Of a stretch of 64,000 nucleotides of DNA, positions 1-9,393 are shown in pieces. The notes under the pieces were generated by a model that saw only the letters and a list, made by a program, of their open reading frames with translations, searched no databases and was not told where the DNA came from. The stretch comes from Bacteroidales bacterium (GTDB lineage Bacteria; Bacteroidota; Bacteroidia; Bacteroidales; UBA932): contig JAEEHS010000007.1 of NCBI GenBank assembly GCA_016281015.1, forward strand, positions 1 to 64,000. The letters are read 5' to 3'. Positions within the stretch are counted from its first letter, which is position 1, and each line of letters opens with the position of its first letter. The position numbers were made by a program, and so were the translations under genes.

Positions 1-244
1 TATGCGGTTTTACCTCTCCAATTGGGTACAGGTTTGTAAATCTATGTAAATCCGTGTAAGGTTCTGCACTTTGGCGTACCCCCTCCACAACCTTGAACCA
101 CGCGTGGTTCAAATGTGGTTCAAATATAGCAAAAAAATCCCAAATTAGACCAAACTAACCGGGAAAAGTTTTCAACATTTTTCAGTTGATTATGTGAGAG
201 TTACGCCCTTTTGTACGGAGTGTGTAGAAGGTGTTTCGGTGTAC
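1..244. other. gene-free segment downstream of mnmE with direct repeats and a palindrome
   Basis: No convincing gene is visible. The left part carries about three copies of a 10-bp unit beginning TGTAA (about 34-60). Positions 93-112 form the perfect 20-bp palindrome TTGAACCACGCGTGGTTCAA, and the half-site GTGGTTCAAA is repeated directly at 115-124. Positions 114-190 are AT-rich. The segment lies beyond the 3' end of mnmE, and the gene to the left is outside the window. Confidence 0.6.
93..124. repeat. 20-bp palindrome plus extra direct half-site
   Basis: Positions 93-112 read as a perfect inverted repeat with no spacer. The right half, CGTGGTTCAAA (103-113), is followed at once by TGTGGTTCAAA (114-124), giving three half-sites. 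This geometry suits a dimeric DNA-binding protein or a recombinase core site. No cognate protein is visible in the window. Confidence 0.7.
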
Positions 245-1675
245 TTATTTCCCGATGCAGTGCTTCTGGAAGATGTTGTGAAGCAGGGTTTCGGGGGAGA
301 GGCCGAGGTCGGAGCCGAGGATGAGATTGATGCTGGCGATGGCGCGGCGAAGGTCTTCCGCTACGAGATCCGTCGGGGTGGAGGCGAGGAGGGATGTGTG
401 TACGTCGGCAAGAGCGGATGCCGCATTTTTCAAGGCTTCGTAGTGACGGAGATTGGTGACCAGCGTGGCATCTCCATCGCTGACCAGATCTTTTTGACGC
501 TGCGACATCTGTTTTTTAAGCGCTTCAATGCCGATTTTTTGTTTCGCGGACAGTAATATTATATTTGCTTTTAAATCAAGCGAAGTAACAATGTTGTTAA
601 TATTGCTAACAATTTTGTTAATATCGTTTTGCGATAATACGTCGACCTTGTTTAAGAGCAGAATGACTTGTTGGGAAGACGAATCGATGCGATGGAGAAG
701 GAGGGTCAGATCATTCAATATCGAGGATGAATCTGTTGATCCGTCCAGCACGGCAAGGACAATAGAGGCCTCAGAAATCTTTCGGAATGTCCGCTCGATT
801 CCCATCTTTTCTACGTCTTCGGATGTCTCCCGGATTCCGGCCGTATCGATGAAACGGAAAAGAACGCCATCCAGATTGACGCACTCTTCAATGGTATCCC
901 GCGTCGTCCCGGCGATATCGGAAACGATGGCCCGGTCTTCACCGACCAGGGTGTTGAGCAATGTACTTTTCCCTGCATTGGCGGCCCCGACAATGGCGAC
1001 AGGAATTCCGTTCTTGATCATGTTGCCGGCCTGGAAGGAGGCGGCGAGACGGGAAACATGCGCAGCCGTTTTATCCACAAGGGCGACCAGGCGGCTTCTG
1101 TCGGCGAACTCTACGTCTTCTTCGCTGAAATCCAGTTCCAATTCCAGCAGGGAGGCCATTTCAAGGAGTTCTTCCCGAAGTGAGGACAATTCCTTCGAAT
1201 AGCCGCCTTTCATTTGGGTCATTGCTACCCGGTGCGAAGCGGAAGTATTGGATGAAATAACATCCGCAACCGCTTCTGCCTGAGCAAGGTCCATCTTTCC
1301 GTTCAAGAATGCACGTTTCGTGAATTCACCAGGCTCCGCCAGGCGGCATCCAGCGGATAGGAGAAGACGGATCAGCTCGGAGACGATATAGGATGAGGCG
1401 TGACAACTGATTTCGACGGAATTTTCGCCCGTATAACTGTGCGGAGCGCGGAATACCGAGACGAGAACCTCATCCAGAAGCCGGTTTCCATCTGTAAAAA
1501 CTTCGCCGAAGTGAATTGTATAAGCATCCGATTCTGAAACGGTTCCGCGCTTCAGTTGAACGACAGCATCAACGGCGCGGAATGATTCGGGACCACTGAT
1601 CCTCACAATGGAAATTGCTCCGGTCCCAGGGATGGTGGCCGGAGCAACGATGGTGTCTTGATAAAAATCAGTCAT
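245..1675 (-). CDS. mnmE: tRNA uridine-5-carboxymethylaminomethyl modification GTPase MnmE
   Basis: MnmE works with MnmG in the cytoplasm to install the cmnm5 group on wobble uridine-34 of several tRNAs. The 476-aa product has an N-terminal tetrahydrofolate-binding domain, a central G domain with P-loop GAANAGKS, the switch DTAG and the base-recognition motif NKVD, and the conserved C-terminal CIGK whose cysteine is needed in the family. The start chosen (1675) gives [11 protein letters not shown]; an in-frame ATG 9 codons upstream lies inside rho. The gene overlaps the rho stop by 8 bp, so it is probably translated from the rho transcript. Length is normal for the family (about 450-480). Confidence 0.96.
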   Translation of the reverse strand: MTDFYQDTIVAPATIPGTGAISIVRISGPESFRAVDAVVQLKRGTVSESDAYTIHFGEVFTDGNRLLDEVLVSVFRAPHSYTGENSVEISCHASSYIVSELIRLLLSAGCRLAEPGEFTKRAFLNGKMDLAQAEAVADVISSNTSASHRVAMTQMKGGYSKELSSLREELLEMASLLELELDFSEEDVEFADRSRLVALVDKTAAHVSRLAASFQAGNMIKNGIPVAIVGAANAGKSTLLNTLVGEDRAIVSDIAGTTRDTIEECVNLDGVLFRFIDTAGIRETSEDVEKMGIERTFRKISEASIVLAVLDGSTDSSSILNDLTLLLHRIDSSSQQVILLLNKVDVLSQNDINKIVSNINNIVTSLDLKANIILLSAKQKIGIEALKKQMSQRQKDLVSDGDATLVTNLRHYEALKNAASALADVHTSLLASTPTDLVAEDLRRAIASINLILGSDLGLSPETLLHNIFQKHCIGK

Positions 1676-3461
1676 ACCGTCCGAACTTGGACATATTGTC
1701 AATCAAGTCCTTGTTCGTCTTAAATTCATCCATGTGCTGCTGCATCCAGGTCATGGCCTCGACAGGATTCATGTCGGAGAGCAGTTTGCGAAGAATCCAG
1801 ATTCGGTTGTTGGTGTACGGATCGTAGAGGAGGTCGTCACGCCGCGTCGAGGAGAGCACGAGGTTGACGGCCGGGAATATCCGCTTGTTGGCGAGATTCC
1901 GGTCCAATTGGAGTTCCATGTTGCCGGTGCCTTTGAATTCCTCGAAGATGACATCATCCATCTTGGAGCCGGTTTCCGTCAGCGCTGTCGCGAGGATGGT
2001 CAGGGAGCCGCCGCCTTCAATATTACGGGCCGCGCCGAAGAAACGCTTCGGTTTCTGCAGGGCGTTGGCATCCACACCGCCGGTCAGGACCTTGCCGGAG
2101 GCCGGTTGAACGGTGTTGTAGGCGCGTGCAAGACGGGTGATGGAGTCGAGGAGAATGACGACATCGTGGCCACATTCTACCAGGCGGCGTGCCTTATCCA
2201 GGACCATATTGGCCACCTTGACATGGCGCTCAGCGGGTTCATCAAAGGTTGAAGCAACCACCTCGGCTTTCACGCTGCGCTGCATATCCGTCACTTCTTC
2301 CGGACGTTCGTCAATCAGCAGGACAATCTCATAGACCTCGGGATGGTTGTCAGAAATGGCGTTGGCAATCGCCTTGAGCAACATGGTCTTACCGGTTTTC
2401 GGCTGAGCGACGATCAGACCCCTCTGTCCTTTTCCGATTGGCGTGAACATGTCCACGATGCGGATGGACGGATCTTTCTCGTGCCCATGGCCCAGCAGAT
2501 TGAATTTTTCTGTAGGGAACAGGGGCGTCAGGAAGTCGAACGGCACTCTGTCACGCACGAATTCAGGCGTACGGCCGTTGATGAACTTGATTTTGACCAG
2601 GGGGAAGTATTTGTCGCCTTCTCTCGGAGGACGGATTTCGCCGGTGACGGTGTCCCCGTTTTTCAGGGCATTCTGCTTGATCTGCTGCTGGGAGACATAG
2701 ATATCATCCGGGGAATTGAGATAATTATAATCGGATGAGCGAAGGAAGCCATAGCCGTCCGGCATGATTTCCAGCACTCCTGTGGCTTCTACGGAGCCTT
2801 CGAATTCGATGCGTGGCGGTTTCTGCGGCTGCGGCTGGGCTTGTTGTTGCTGAGCTTGCTGCGGCTGCGGGGAAGGACGCGGATCCCTCCGGGGCTGCTG
2901 GGGGGCTTGCGGTTTTTTCTGGGCCGGATCCTCTTTCAGGTCATCAAACAGTTCTGTAATGAACTTTTTCCCTTCTTCTTTCGGCGTTTCCTTCACTTCG
3001 GGCGCCGCATCTGTCAGGTCCACCTTGACCGGTTCCGCACTCTTTTTGACCCGCTGGCGCTTGGCCCGGGGCTGCGGCGCTGCTTCCGCCTTGGGAGCGG
3101 GGTCCGTCTTCGGGCTGGCTTCAGCCTTAGGCGTTGCTTCCGCCTTGGGTGCGGGGTCTTCCGTCTGAGTCTTGCGTCCCCGTTTCTTGCTGCTCTGAGC
3201 GGGTTTCACGGCCTCATCGACCGGTTTTTCCGCCGGCTTTTCTACGACTTCTTCCGTCTTTTCCTTCCGGGGACGGCCCCGTTTCTTGGCAGGTCTTTCC
3301 GCCTCCGGTTTCTTGGATTCGATGACGGCCTGGAGATCGAGAATCTCCGGAATCAACTGTTCGACAGGGCGTTTGCCTGCATTCTTGATTTCAAACTTTG
3401 TGGCAAGAGCTCTCACATCATTCTCGCTCATTGCCTGTAATTCACTAAAGGTATGGGGCAT
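1668..3461 (-). CDS. rho: transcription termination factor Rho with long disordered insert
   Basis: Rho is a hexameric RNA-dependent ATPase that ends transcription. With the ATG at 3461 the product is 597 aa, against about 420 in E. coli. The first ~45 residues are a SAP-like Rho-N region, followed by about 175 residues of low complexity. That part is Lys/Pro/Ala-rich with PKAEA-type repeats, then Gln/Pro-rich. After it come the cold-shock-like RNA-binding domain (GYGFLRS) and the ATPase core with P-loop AQPKTGKT. An alternative ATG at 3482 adds 7 residues. The gene has its own promoter although it lies 85 bp after the lptD-like stop, and it leads into mnmE. Confidence 0.96.
   Translation of the reverse strand: MPHTFSELQAMSENDVRALATKFEIKNAGKRPVEQLIPEILDLQAVIESKKPEAERPAKKRGRPRKEKTEEVVEKPAEKPVDEAVKPAQSSKKRGRKTQTEDPAPKAEATPKAEASPKTDPAPKAEAAPQPRAKRQRVKKSAEPVKVDLTDAAPEVKETPKEEGKKFITELFDDLKEDPAQKKPQAPQQPRRDPRPSPQPQQAQQQQAQPQPQKPPRIEFEGSVEATGVLEIMPDGYGFLRSSDYNYLNSPDDIYVSQQQIKQNALKNGDTVTGEIRPPREGDKYFPLVKIKFINGRTPEFVRDRVPFDFLTPLFPTEKFNLLGHGHEKDPSIRIVDMFTPIGKGQRGLIVAQPKTGKTMLLKAIANAISDNHPEVYEIVLLIDERPEEVTDMQRSVKAEVVASTFDEPAERHVKVANMVLDKARRLVECGHDVVILLDSITRLARAYNTVQPASGKVLTGGVDANALQKPKRFFGAARNIEGGGSLTILATALTETGSKMDDVIFEEFKGTGNMELQLDRNLANKRIFPAVNLVLSSTRRDDLLYDPYTNNRIWILRKLLSDMNPVEAMTWMQQHMDEFKTNKDLIDNMSKFGRYD
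3082..3158. repeat. imperfect direct repeats inside the rho disordered region
   Basis: A 23-bp unit at 3082-3104 recurs at 3136-3158 with one mismatch (period 54). It encodes repeats of the type PKAEA in the Rho insert. Such repeats can expand or contract by slippage, changing linker length without breaking the frame. Confidence 0.7.
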
Positions 3462-3512
3462 AAAAATTAGATAATAATCCATTGACGGAAAGCCGAATGG
3501 CTGTTCCGGGTG

Positions 3513-3543
3513 CAAATGTACGCAAAAAAAACGAAACTGCAAA
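3513..3543 (-). promoter_or_regulatory. rho promoter
   Basis: The minus strand shows TTTG (3540-3543), a 19-bp spacer and TACATTTG (3513-3520), a full Bacteroidota sigma-ABfr-type promoter. The -7 box is 30 nt before the alternative ATG at 3482 and 51 nt before the chosen one at 3461. Confidence 0.75.
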
Positions 3544-3546
3544 TAG

Positions 3547-6408
3547 CTAGCGCAGCATATTGTCCATATAGCTGTCGCTCTTCTTGAAGCGAAGCAGGTC
3601 AGCCAGCGCGGAGGCATTCGCCGCGATACGGAAACTGTAGGATTTCCATTGTCCGGCCGGAACCCAGGAAACGGCGATATTGAAGCAGTGAAGGTCGTAT
3701 GTGGCGCTGATCTGGGTCGTCGTCATCTTCATAGCCATCACATCGAAGCCGGAAGTCGCCTGGATATTCAGGCGCGGAGTCAGCTTGATATTGCCGCTCA
3801 GATTCAGCGTCTGGGTGATCCGGTTGTTGGTAATCAGCTGGTTATTGGTGTACTGATAGCTCTTGGAATAGCTGAAGGAATAGCTGAAATTGATGGACCA
3901 GGGCGCATTCGGATTCATGTAATAGACATAACCGCCCGGAATGTACTCGCCTGTAATCGGATGGTAATAAATACGCTGGTAGGAATTCGCGTCCCCGGAC
4001 GGACCGTTGCCGCTACTGTCCCGGCGGCCATCATTGCCGTTGATGGAACCTTTCCCGTTCAGGGAATAGGAGAGGGAGGCGCTGGCATTGGTCAGCCGGA
4101 GCGGAACACCGGTTGCGGCGATATTGAACTTGTTGATCTTCTGGCCCCGCTCATTGATGGCATAGGGATCGAAATTCAGGTTTCCGCTCACATTGAGCTT
4201 GCCGAAGAGGTTCGTGGACACACTCACGCCGATATTGGACATCTTCAAGGAGTCGGCGAGGAAGTTATAACTGCCGTTGAAATTCAGCTGGTCCAGCAGT
4301 TTCACTTTCTTCGAGCCGGTACCGGTTGTGTCGCGAAGATCCCGAACTTTCGCCTCCAGATTGTTTCCCAGCGAAAAACTCATGCTCCCGGTCTTTCCCC
4401 TTCCGGGCGGAGAAACGGAATTGTGATTGCCGGAGAGGCTGTAAATATTATAATAAGTAACGTCGTGGAAACTTCCCCGTTTGTCGTAATACGGGTCCAG
4501 CGTACGCCAGCCGTTGAACGCAAGTCCTTTTTCCGGACTGAAGGAAATCGACATGGAGGGCGTGACGACATGGCGGATGGCCTGGATGGCCCGGTGCTTT
4601 CCGAAGTTGAACATGCCGTACAGGCGGGTCGACAGGTTCATGCTTCCGGAATAAGTATGCGTCGCGCCGAAATAGTTCAGCGCCGTCCCCGGATCCGTCA
4701 CGACTTTCTGGGCCTGGACATAATTCCCCTCCTTGTCCGTGACCATGAGCGGAGTCCCGTCCGAGTTGTATTCCGGCTCCAGGGTCTGTGTGCCGGCGGA
4801 GAACATCCAGTTCATGCCGTACTGCACGCTCGGGGTCACATTGATGTACTTGAAAAGCGTGAAATTCGGCAGGCCGATCTGGAAGCTGTGGCTCATGCCG
4901 TTGTTCAGCCGCTCCAGCGCCTTGACCCCCAGCGAATCGCCGAACTCTTTCTTCCGGTACACGACCCCGTCGAGGTTGGTCTCCGTGACATGCTGCCCGT
5001 TTTCGTCCATCACATAGTCCTGCATTTCCCGCATCTTGAAATTGATCCGGTTCTGCAGAGAGGTCGAATAGCCGAACGAAATCTTTTCGTAAAAGCGTTC
5101 CTTACCGACGCGGACTTTCCGTTTGAAGGGATAGAAACGCGTTACGGAAAGGGTCACATTCGGGAGCGTGAAGCTGTAGCTGGAGTCACGGGTATTCTGG
5201 TTGTGCAGGGCGTTGACCGAGAGATTGACCTTCCCGTTCCAGTTGTGGGAGTAGGAAATGGACGAAGAGACCATATTCTGCTGGGCCTCGGTCACGGAAC
5301 GGGAGTTATAGCGGTTGTTCGACGGGCTGGAAAAATTCACGGAGGCGCTGAAAGAGGTCCCGGGATGGGCCTTGGGATCCTGCGAATGGGACCATCGGAG
5401 ACCGAAGTTCCGGGACTGGGTGAAGTCCGCGCTTCCTTTTTCGCCGGCCTGGTCGTTGGAGTAGGTGAGGGAGAAGGAGCCGTTGAATTTGTAATTGACC
5501 TTATAGCGGGAATTGACGTCCACGGCCCAGGAGCCCAGCGTGTAATAACTGCCCGTCAGGGACAGGTCGAAATAATCTCCGAACACGAAATACATGCCGG
5601 CGTCCCGCACATAGAAGCCGCGGGCCACCTCCTCGCCGAAGGTCGGCATTAGCATGCCGGTCGCCCGCGTAGGCTTCTTCGGAACGAAACCGAAGGGGAG
5701 ACCGAGGGGGATCGGCACATCGGCAATCACCGGATAGGCCGGGCCGAAAACCGTCTTCTGGGAAGGTTTGGTCACGACCTTGGCCATGGTCATTTTCAGG
5801 TAATAGTGCGGATGTTCCAGGTCGCAGACCGTGTACATGCCGTTCTCCATATTGACCGACTGGTCCGGCATCATCTGGATATCCTTTCCCTGCAGCAGAC
5901 CTTCCGCTTCTTTCGTGACCATGTTGGTGATGCGCGCCTTGCGGGTGGCGAAGTTGTAGCGCAGCTCTTCCATCTTGTAGTCCTTTCCGCCCTGGGTCAT
6001 TTCCGGCTGTCCGACCCATTCACCGCTCAGCGTGTCCAGCTGGCCCCGTGCAAAGACCGTATTGGTCTTCATGTCGTACTCGATGTAATCCGCGGTCAGC
6101 TTCATGTCCTGATAGGTGACCGTCGCACCGCCATAGTAGTAAATTTTCCGCTGGCCGCCGGTGAAATCCGTAATGATGGAGTCCTTGGCGGTCGTGAAGG
6201 CCGGACGCTCCAGGGAACTTTTTTTCAAAAGGTCCAGGGAATCCCGGCGGGCGATGGAGTCTGCCCGGTGAAGCGAGTCCAGCCGGGCCGCGAGGATGAG
6301 TGAATCCACCTGCATTCCCCGGCGTCCATATCCCATGGGCGAGCGTCCGGCAGCCAGACATGCTACCAGGAAAAGGGCCGTGAGATATTGCAGAAATTTC
6401 CTTGACAT
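3547..6408 (-). CDS. lptD: LptD-like outer-membrane LPS assembly protein
   Basis: The 953-aa product starts with a signal peptide ([20 protein letters not shown]). An OstA/LptA-like beta-jellyroll segment follows (about residues 90-200, including [20 protein letters not shown]). The rest is a long C-terminal part of alternating aromatic beta strands typical of a large outer-membrane barrel. Members of this family are annotated as LptD, the outer-membrane translocon that inserts LPS; the assignment here rests on architecture and domain order. The ATG at 6408 was chosen because it begins the signal peptide; an upstream in-frame start would put 20 extra residues before it. It is divergent from a cell-wall amidase with overlapping promoters, and rho follows 85 bp downstream. 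Confidence 0.82.
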   Translation of the reverse strand: MSRKFLQYLTALFLVACLAAGRSPMGYGRRGMQVDSLILAARLDSLHRADSIARRDSLDLLKKSSLERPAFTTAKDSIITDFTGGQRKIYYYGGATVTYQDMKLTADYIEYDMKTNTVFARGQLDTLSGEWVGQPEMTQGGKDYKMEELRYNFATRKARITNMVTKEAEGLLQGKDIQMMPDQSVNMENGMYTVCDLEHPHYYLKMTMAKVVTKPSQKTVFGPAYPVIADVPIPLGLPFGFVPKKPTRATGMLMPTFGEEVARGFYVRDAGMYFVFGDYFDLSLTGSYYTLGSWAVDVNSRYKVNYKFNGSFSLTYSNDQAGEKGSADFTQSRNFGLRWSHSQDPKAHPGTSFSASVNFSSPSNNRYNSRSVTEAQQNMVSSSISYSHNWNGKVNLSVNALHNQNTRDSSYSFTLPNVTLSVTRFYPFKRKVRVGKERFYEKISFGYSTSLQNRINFKMREMQDYVMDENGQHVTETNLDGVVYRKKEFGDSLGVKALERLNNGMSHSFQIGLPNFTLFKYINVTPSVQYGMNWMFSAGTQTLEPEYNSDGTPLMVTDKEGNYVQAQKVVTDPGTALNYFGATHTYSGSMNLSTRLYGMFNFGKHRAIQAIRHVVTPSMSISFSPEKGLAFNGWRTLDPYYDKRGSFHDVTYYNIYSLSGNHNSVSPPGRGKTGSMSFSLGNNLEAKVRDLRDTTGTGSKKVKLLDQLNFNGSYNFLADSLKMSNIGVSVSTNLFGKLNVSGNLNFDPYAINERGQKINKFNIAATGVPLRLTNASASLSYSLNGKGSINGNDGRRDSSGNGPSGDANSYQRIYYHPITGEYIPGGYVYYMNPNAPWSINFSYSFSYSKSYQYTNNQLITNNRITQTLNLSGNIKLTPRLNIQATSGFDVMAMKMTTTQISATYDLHCFNIAVSWVPAGQWKSYSFRIAANASALADLLRFKKSDSYMDNMLR

Positions 6409-6430
6409 TCCGGGGAATTTACTAAATTTG
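6402..6430 (+). promoter_or_regulatory. promoter of the amidase gene
   Basis: TTG (6402-6404), an 18-bp spacer and TAAATTTG (6423-6430) precede the amidase ATG by about 50 nt. The -33 box lies in the first codons of the divergent lptD-like gene. Confidence 0.7.
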
Positions 6431-6437
6431 CAAGACA

Positions 6438-6469
6438 CAAAAATACGATTTATTTCATTATTTACCAAA
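6438..6469 (-). promoter_or_regulatory. promoter of the lptD-like gene
   Basis: The minus strand shows TTTG (6466-6469), a 20-bp spacer and TATTTTTG (6438-6445), 29 nt before the ATG at 6408. The -7 box of the divergent amidase promoter lies only 7 bp away, so the two initiation complexes would compete for space. Confidence 0.7.
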
Positions 6470-6479
6470 CAGGAAAGAT

Positions 6480-7616
6480 ATGAAGCGTTTTTTCTGCATC
6501 TTGCTTCCGGTCATTGCCGCCCTTCTGCTTGCAATCCCCGTGCCTGCCAAGGAGAAGGACATCCGGCTGAAAACGGTGGTGATTGACCCCGGTCATGGCG
6601 GTCACGACCCCGGCTGCATCAGCCGGGACGGAAAGACTTATGAAAAGGATGTGACGCTCGATCTTTCCAAACGCTTCGCCCAGAAAATATCCGCCTCCTA
6701 TCCCGAAGTCAAGGTCATCATGACCCGGACCGACGACAAGTATGTCACCCTGGCGGGCCGGGCCGATGTCGCCAACAAAGCAGGTGCGGACCTTTTTGTG
6801 TCCATCCACATCAATTCCACCGACAAGGGCACCAGTGCCAACGGCTATTCCATCCACTGCCTCGGCCAGTCCTCCCGGAAGGGAAATGACCTGTTCTCGA
6901 AGAATCTGGATCTATGCCGCCGGGAAAACTCCGTCATCCATCTGGAAGACGATTACAAGACGACCTACAAAGGTTTTGATCCTTCCGACCCGAAGTCCTA
7001 TATTATTTTCAGTTTGATGCAGAGTGCCCATCTGGAACAGAGCCTTCAGTTTGCGGAAAATGTGGCGGAGAGCATGAAAGACGGTCCCATCAAGACCTGC
7101 CGCGGCGTTTCCCAGGATCCCTTCCTGGTGCTGTGGCGGACGACGATGCCTTCGGTGCTGATTGAGACAGGCTTCATTACCAATCCGGACGACCTCGCAG
7201 CCATGCGCTCCGAAGAAGAATGTGACAAGATTGCAACGGCGCTCCTGAATGCTTTTTCCACTTTCAAGATGCGTTACGACGGGGCCCAGTCCGCTGAGAA
7301 GGCCGTGGAGCCAGCCAAGAGCGAACCCGAACCGGCTCCCTCACCGGAGCCGGAGCCAAAGCCCCAGGCTGCAAAAGCTGCAGAATCCTTTTATGGAACC
7401 CAGGTGCTGGCAACCAGCCGGGTGATGCGCCCGGACGACAGTTTTTTCCAGGGATACACGGCAAAGGAAATCAAAAGCGGCCGTCTTTACAAATACATAA
7501 TCGGTGTCTCGACGGATCCCCAGGCGGCGCGGAAAGAAAATGCACGCATCAAAAAATATTTTCCGGATTCCTTCCTGGTAAAGGTAGACGGAGAAACGGT
7601 TCTTCTTGTTCACTGA
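6480..7616 (+). CDS. secreted N-acetylmuramoyl-L-alanine amidase with SPOR-like C-terminus
   Basis: This enzyme cleaves the amide bond between MurNAc and the stem peptide in the periplasm during cell separation. The 378-aa product has a signal peptide (MKRFFCILLPVIAALLLAIP) and an Amidase_3 domain (about residues 32-250). Its zinc-site motifs are visible: IDPGHGGHD, FVSIHINS and the catalytic Glu in VLIETGF. A Pro/Glu-rich linker (about 275-300) leads to a C-terminal ~75-residue segment resembling a SPOR domain, which in the family binds denuded glycan at the septum. It is the first gene on this strand and is divergent from the lptD-like gene, a neighbourhood common in Bacteroidota. Confidence 0.88.
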   Translation: MKRFFCILLPVIAALLLAIPVPAKEKDIRLKTVVIDPGHGGHDPGCISRDGKTYEKDVTLDLSKRFAQKISASYPEVKVIMTRTDDKYVTLAGRADVANKAGADLFVSIHINSTDKGTSANGYSIHCLGQSSRKGNDLFSKNLDLCRRENSVIHLEDDYKTTYKGFDPSDPKSYIIFSLMQSAHLEQSLQFAENVAESMKDGPIKTCRGVSQDPFLVLWRTTMPSVLIETGFITNPDDLAAMRSEEECDKIATALLNAFSTFKMRYDGAQSAEKAVEPAKSEPEPAPSPEPEPKPQAAKAAESFYGTQVLATSRVMRPDDSFFQGYTAKEIKSGRLYKYIIGVSTDPQAARKENARIKKYFPDSFLVKVDGETVLLVH

Positions 7617-7904
7617 TTTTCGCGCTTTAAAGGGCTTCTGAACGGACAAACCGCAGGTTCTTTTATTTTGAATTATTCAAAACAAGAAACTTCGCTGTTC
7701 AATTGTATATGCGAATATTGCATGTATAAAATCCTGAAAATCAATTTTTTGATAAATCGCCCGGAGTGCATCGGCGTCCTTATCAATTAAATAATAAAAA
7801 AACTAAAAAACAATACCCAAAAGATTTTTTTATTAGTTTTTTTTCAACCATTTTTGCATTCCAAAACCTCTGAAATCGAAGACTGTTTTTGATCCTACAT
7901 CGGT
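7617..7904. other. AT-rich gap upstream of dnaA
   Basis: No gene is seen. Positions 7638-7668 hold a weak GAAC/GTTC stem followed by TTTTATTTT that may end the amidase transcript. Positions about 7796-7843 hold two A/T tracts in inverted orientation, each containing AAAAAAACTAA or its complement. I find no cluster of consensus TTATCCACA boxes, so an origin is not supported beyond the AT-richness and the position before dnaA. No full TAnnTTTG box is evident close to the dnaA start. Confidence 0.5.
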
Positions 7905-9329
7905 ATGACCGGACAGGAGAAACATATCGCCGTGTGGAACACGTGCCTGCAGATCATTGGAAACAACATTGATCCGCAGAAATTTGATATGTGGTTCCGT
8001 CCCATCAAACCGGTTTCCCTGGAAGGGGCGACGCTGACCATCGAGGTGCCCTCCGATTTCTTCCGCGAATATCTGGAAGGCGCTTTCCTGGATTTGCTGA
8101 AAATGACGCTCAAGCGTGCCATCGGTACGGATGCCCGCCTGCAGTATGTCCTCCCGATTGTGAGGAACCATGCCATGACCCTTCCGGCTTCCGAGGTCAA
8201 CACACCGGTCAACCGTCCGGTGTCCATTCCGACTTACCAGCCTTCCGGTGCCCCGACGCCTTTTGTGTATCCGGGCGTTCAGAAACTGCAGGTCAATCCG
8301 CGGCTCAATCCGGCCTATTGTTTTGCCAACCTGATTGAAGGGGAATGCAACAAGATGGGGGTCACCGCCGGCCGCAGCATCTCCATGGCCCCGGGCAAGA
8401 CGCCGTTCAATCCGCTCTTCATCTTTGGCGGACCGGGACTGGGGAAAACGCATATCGCACAGGCCGCCGGCATCGAAATCAAGGAGAAATTCCCGGAACT
8501 CGTCGTCCTCTATGTGACCGGCAATGAGTTCAAGACCCAATACATGGATGCCTGGAAAGGCAATCGCCTGGTGGACTTCATGGCCTACTACATGCGGATG
8601 GACGTGCTGATTGTGGATGATATCCAGGACCTGATGGGCCAGGGTTCGCAGAATGCGTTCTTCAATGTTTTCAACCACCTCCATCAGAGCGGGAAGCAGT
8701 TGATTTTCACCTCCGACCGTGCGCCGGTGGACCTGGAGAATTTCGAAGAGCGCCTGCTTTCCCGTTTCAAATGGGGCCTTTCCGTGGAACTGACCCGGCC
8801 GGATTATGCGACACGCCTGAACATGCTCAAAGCCCGCGCTTTCCGCGAAGGCGTCAGCGTCAGCGACGATGTGCTTGCCTTCCTGGCCTCCCGTGTCAAG
8901 ACCAATTTCCGGGAACTGGAGGGAACCTTTACCTCGCTGGTCGCCTATGCGTCGCTCGGCCATAAGGACATCACCGTTTCGCTGGCAGAAAGCGTCACCG
9001 GCAAGATTGTGGGCGAAACGGAGAGCGAAGTGTCCATCGACACCATCGTCAAGACCGTCTGCGAGTATTTCAACATCACCCGCGACACGCTCCTTTCCAA
9101 GACGCGCAAGCGCCAGATCGTCCAGGCCCGCCAGATTGCCATGTACGAGTGCCGCAACCTGATTCCGAACTGTTCGCTGTCCACCATCGGGTCTGAACTG
9201 GGCGGAAAAGACCATGCGACCGTCCTGCATGCCTGCTCGACCGTCCAGGACCTGATGTCCACCGACCGGGGCTTCCGCCAGTGGGTCAGCGACATCGAAG
9301 GGATGATTGTCGTCCCTGTGGAAGCCTAG
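7905..9329 (+). CDS. dnaA: chromosomal replication initiator protein DnaA
   Basis: DnaA binds and opens the replication origin as an ATP-dependent oligomer. The 474-aa product has the N-terminal DnaB-contact domain (WFRPIKPVSLEG), a short Pro-rich linker (about residues 100-125), and the AAA+ core with Walker A GGPGLGKTH (near 175) and Walker B VLIVDDIQD. The C-terminal helix-turn-helix carries the family signature GGKDHATVLHAC. Length and order are normal. It is flanked by the amidase and pepD on the same strand. Confidence 0.98.
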   Translation: MTGQEKHIAVWNTCLQIIGNNIDPQKFDMWFRPIKPVSLEGATLTIEVPSDFFREYLEGAFLDLLKMTLKRAIGTDARLQYVLPIVRNHAMTLPASEVNTPVNRPVSIPTYQPSGAPTPFVYPGVQKLQVNPRLNPAYCFANLIEGECNKMGVTAGRSISMAPGKTPFNPLFIFGGPGLGKTHIAQAAGIEIKEKFPELVVLYVTGNEFKTQYMDAWKGNRLVDFMAYYMRMDVLIVDDIQDLMGQGSQNAFFNVFNHLHQSGKQLIFTSDRAPVDLENFEERLLSRFKWGLSVELTRPDYATRLNMLKARAFREGVSVSDDVLAFLASRVKTNFRELEGTFTSLVAYASLGHKDITVSLAESVTGKIVGETESEVSIDTIVKTVCEYFNITRDTLLSKTRKRQIVQARQIAMYECRNLIPNCSLSTIGSELGGKDHATVLHACSTVQDLMSTDRGFRQWVSDIEGMIVVPVEA

Positions 9330-9393
9330 TCTTTCTTTTTTCACAGATTATCCTTATATTTACGGAAATTATTCTGTAAATACGAGATTGACT

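Noticed and set aside
103..124. tRNA T-arm-like GGTTCAAAT sequences
   Set aside because: The flanks do not pair into a T-stem, and no D-arm, anticodon arm or acceptor stem can be formed around them.
3649..5652. 667-codon open frame on the + strand opposite the lptD-like gene
   Set aside because: It mirrors a confident minus-strand gene, has no recognisable domain or promoter, and is explained by the codon usage of the real gene at this GC level.
7617..7904. Chromosomal origin beside dnaA
   Set aside because: The stretch is AT-rich and holds an inverted repeat, but no cluster of TTATCCACA boxes is present, and the only exact box I noticed (1071-1079) lies inside mnmE. Position and AT-content alone are not enough.
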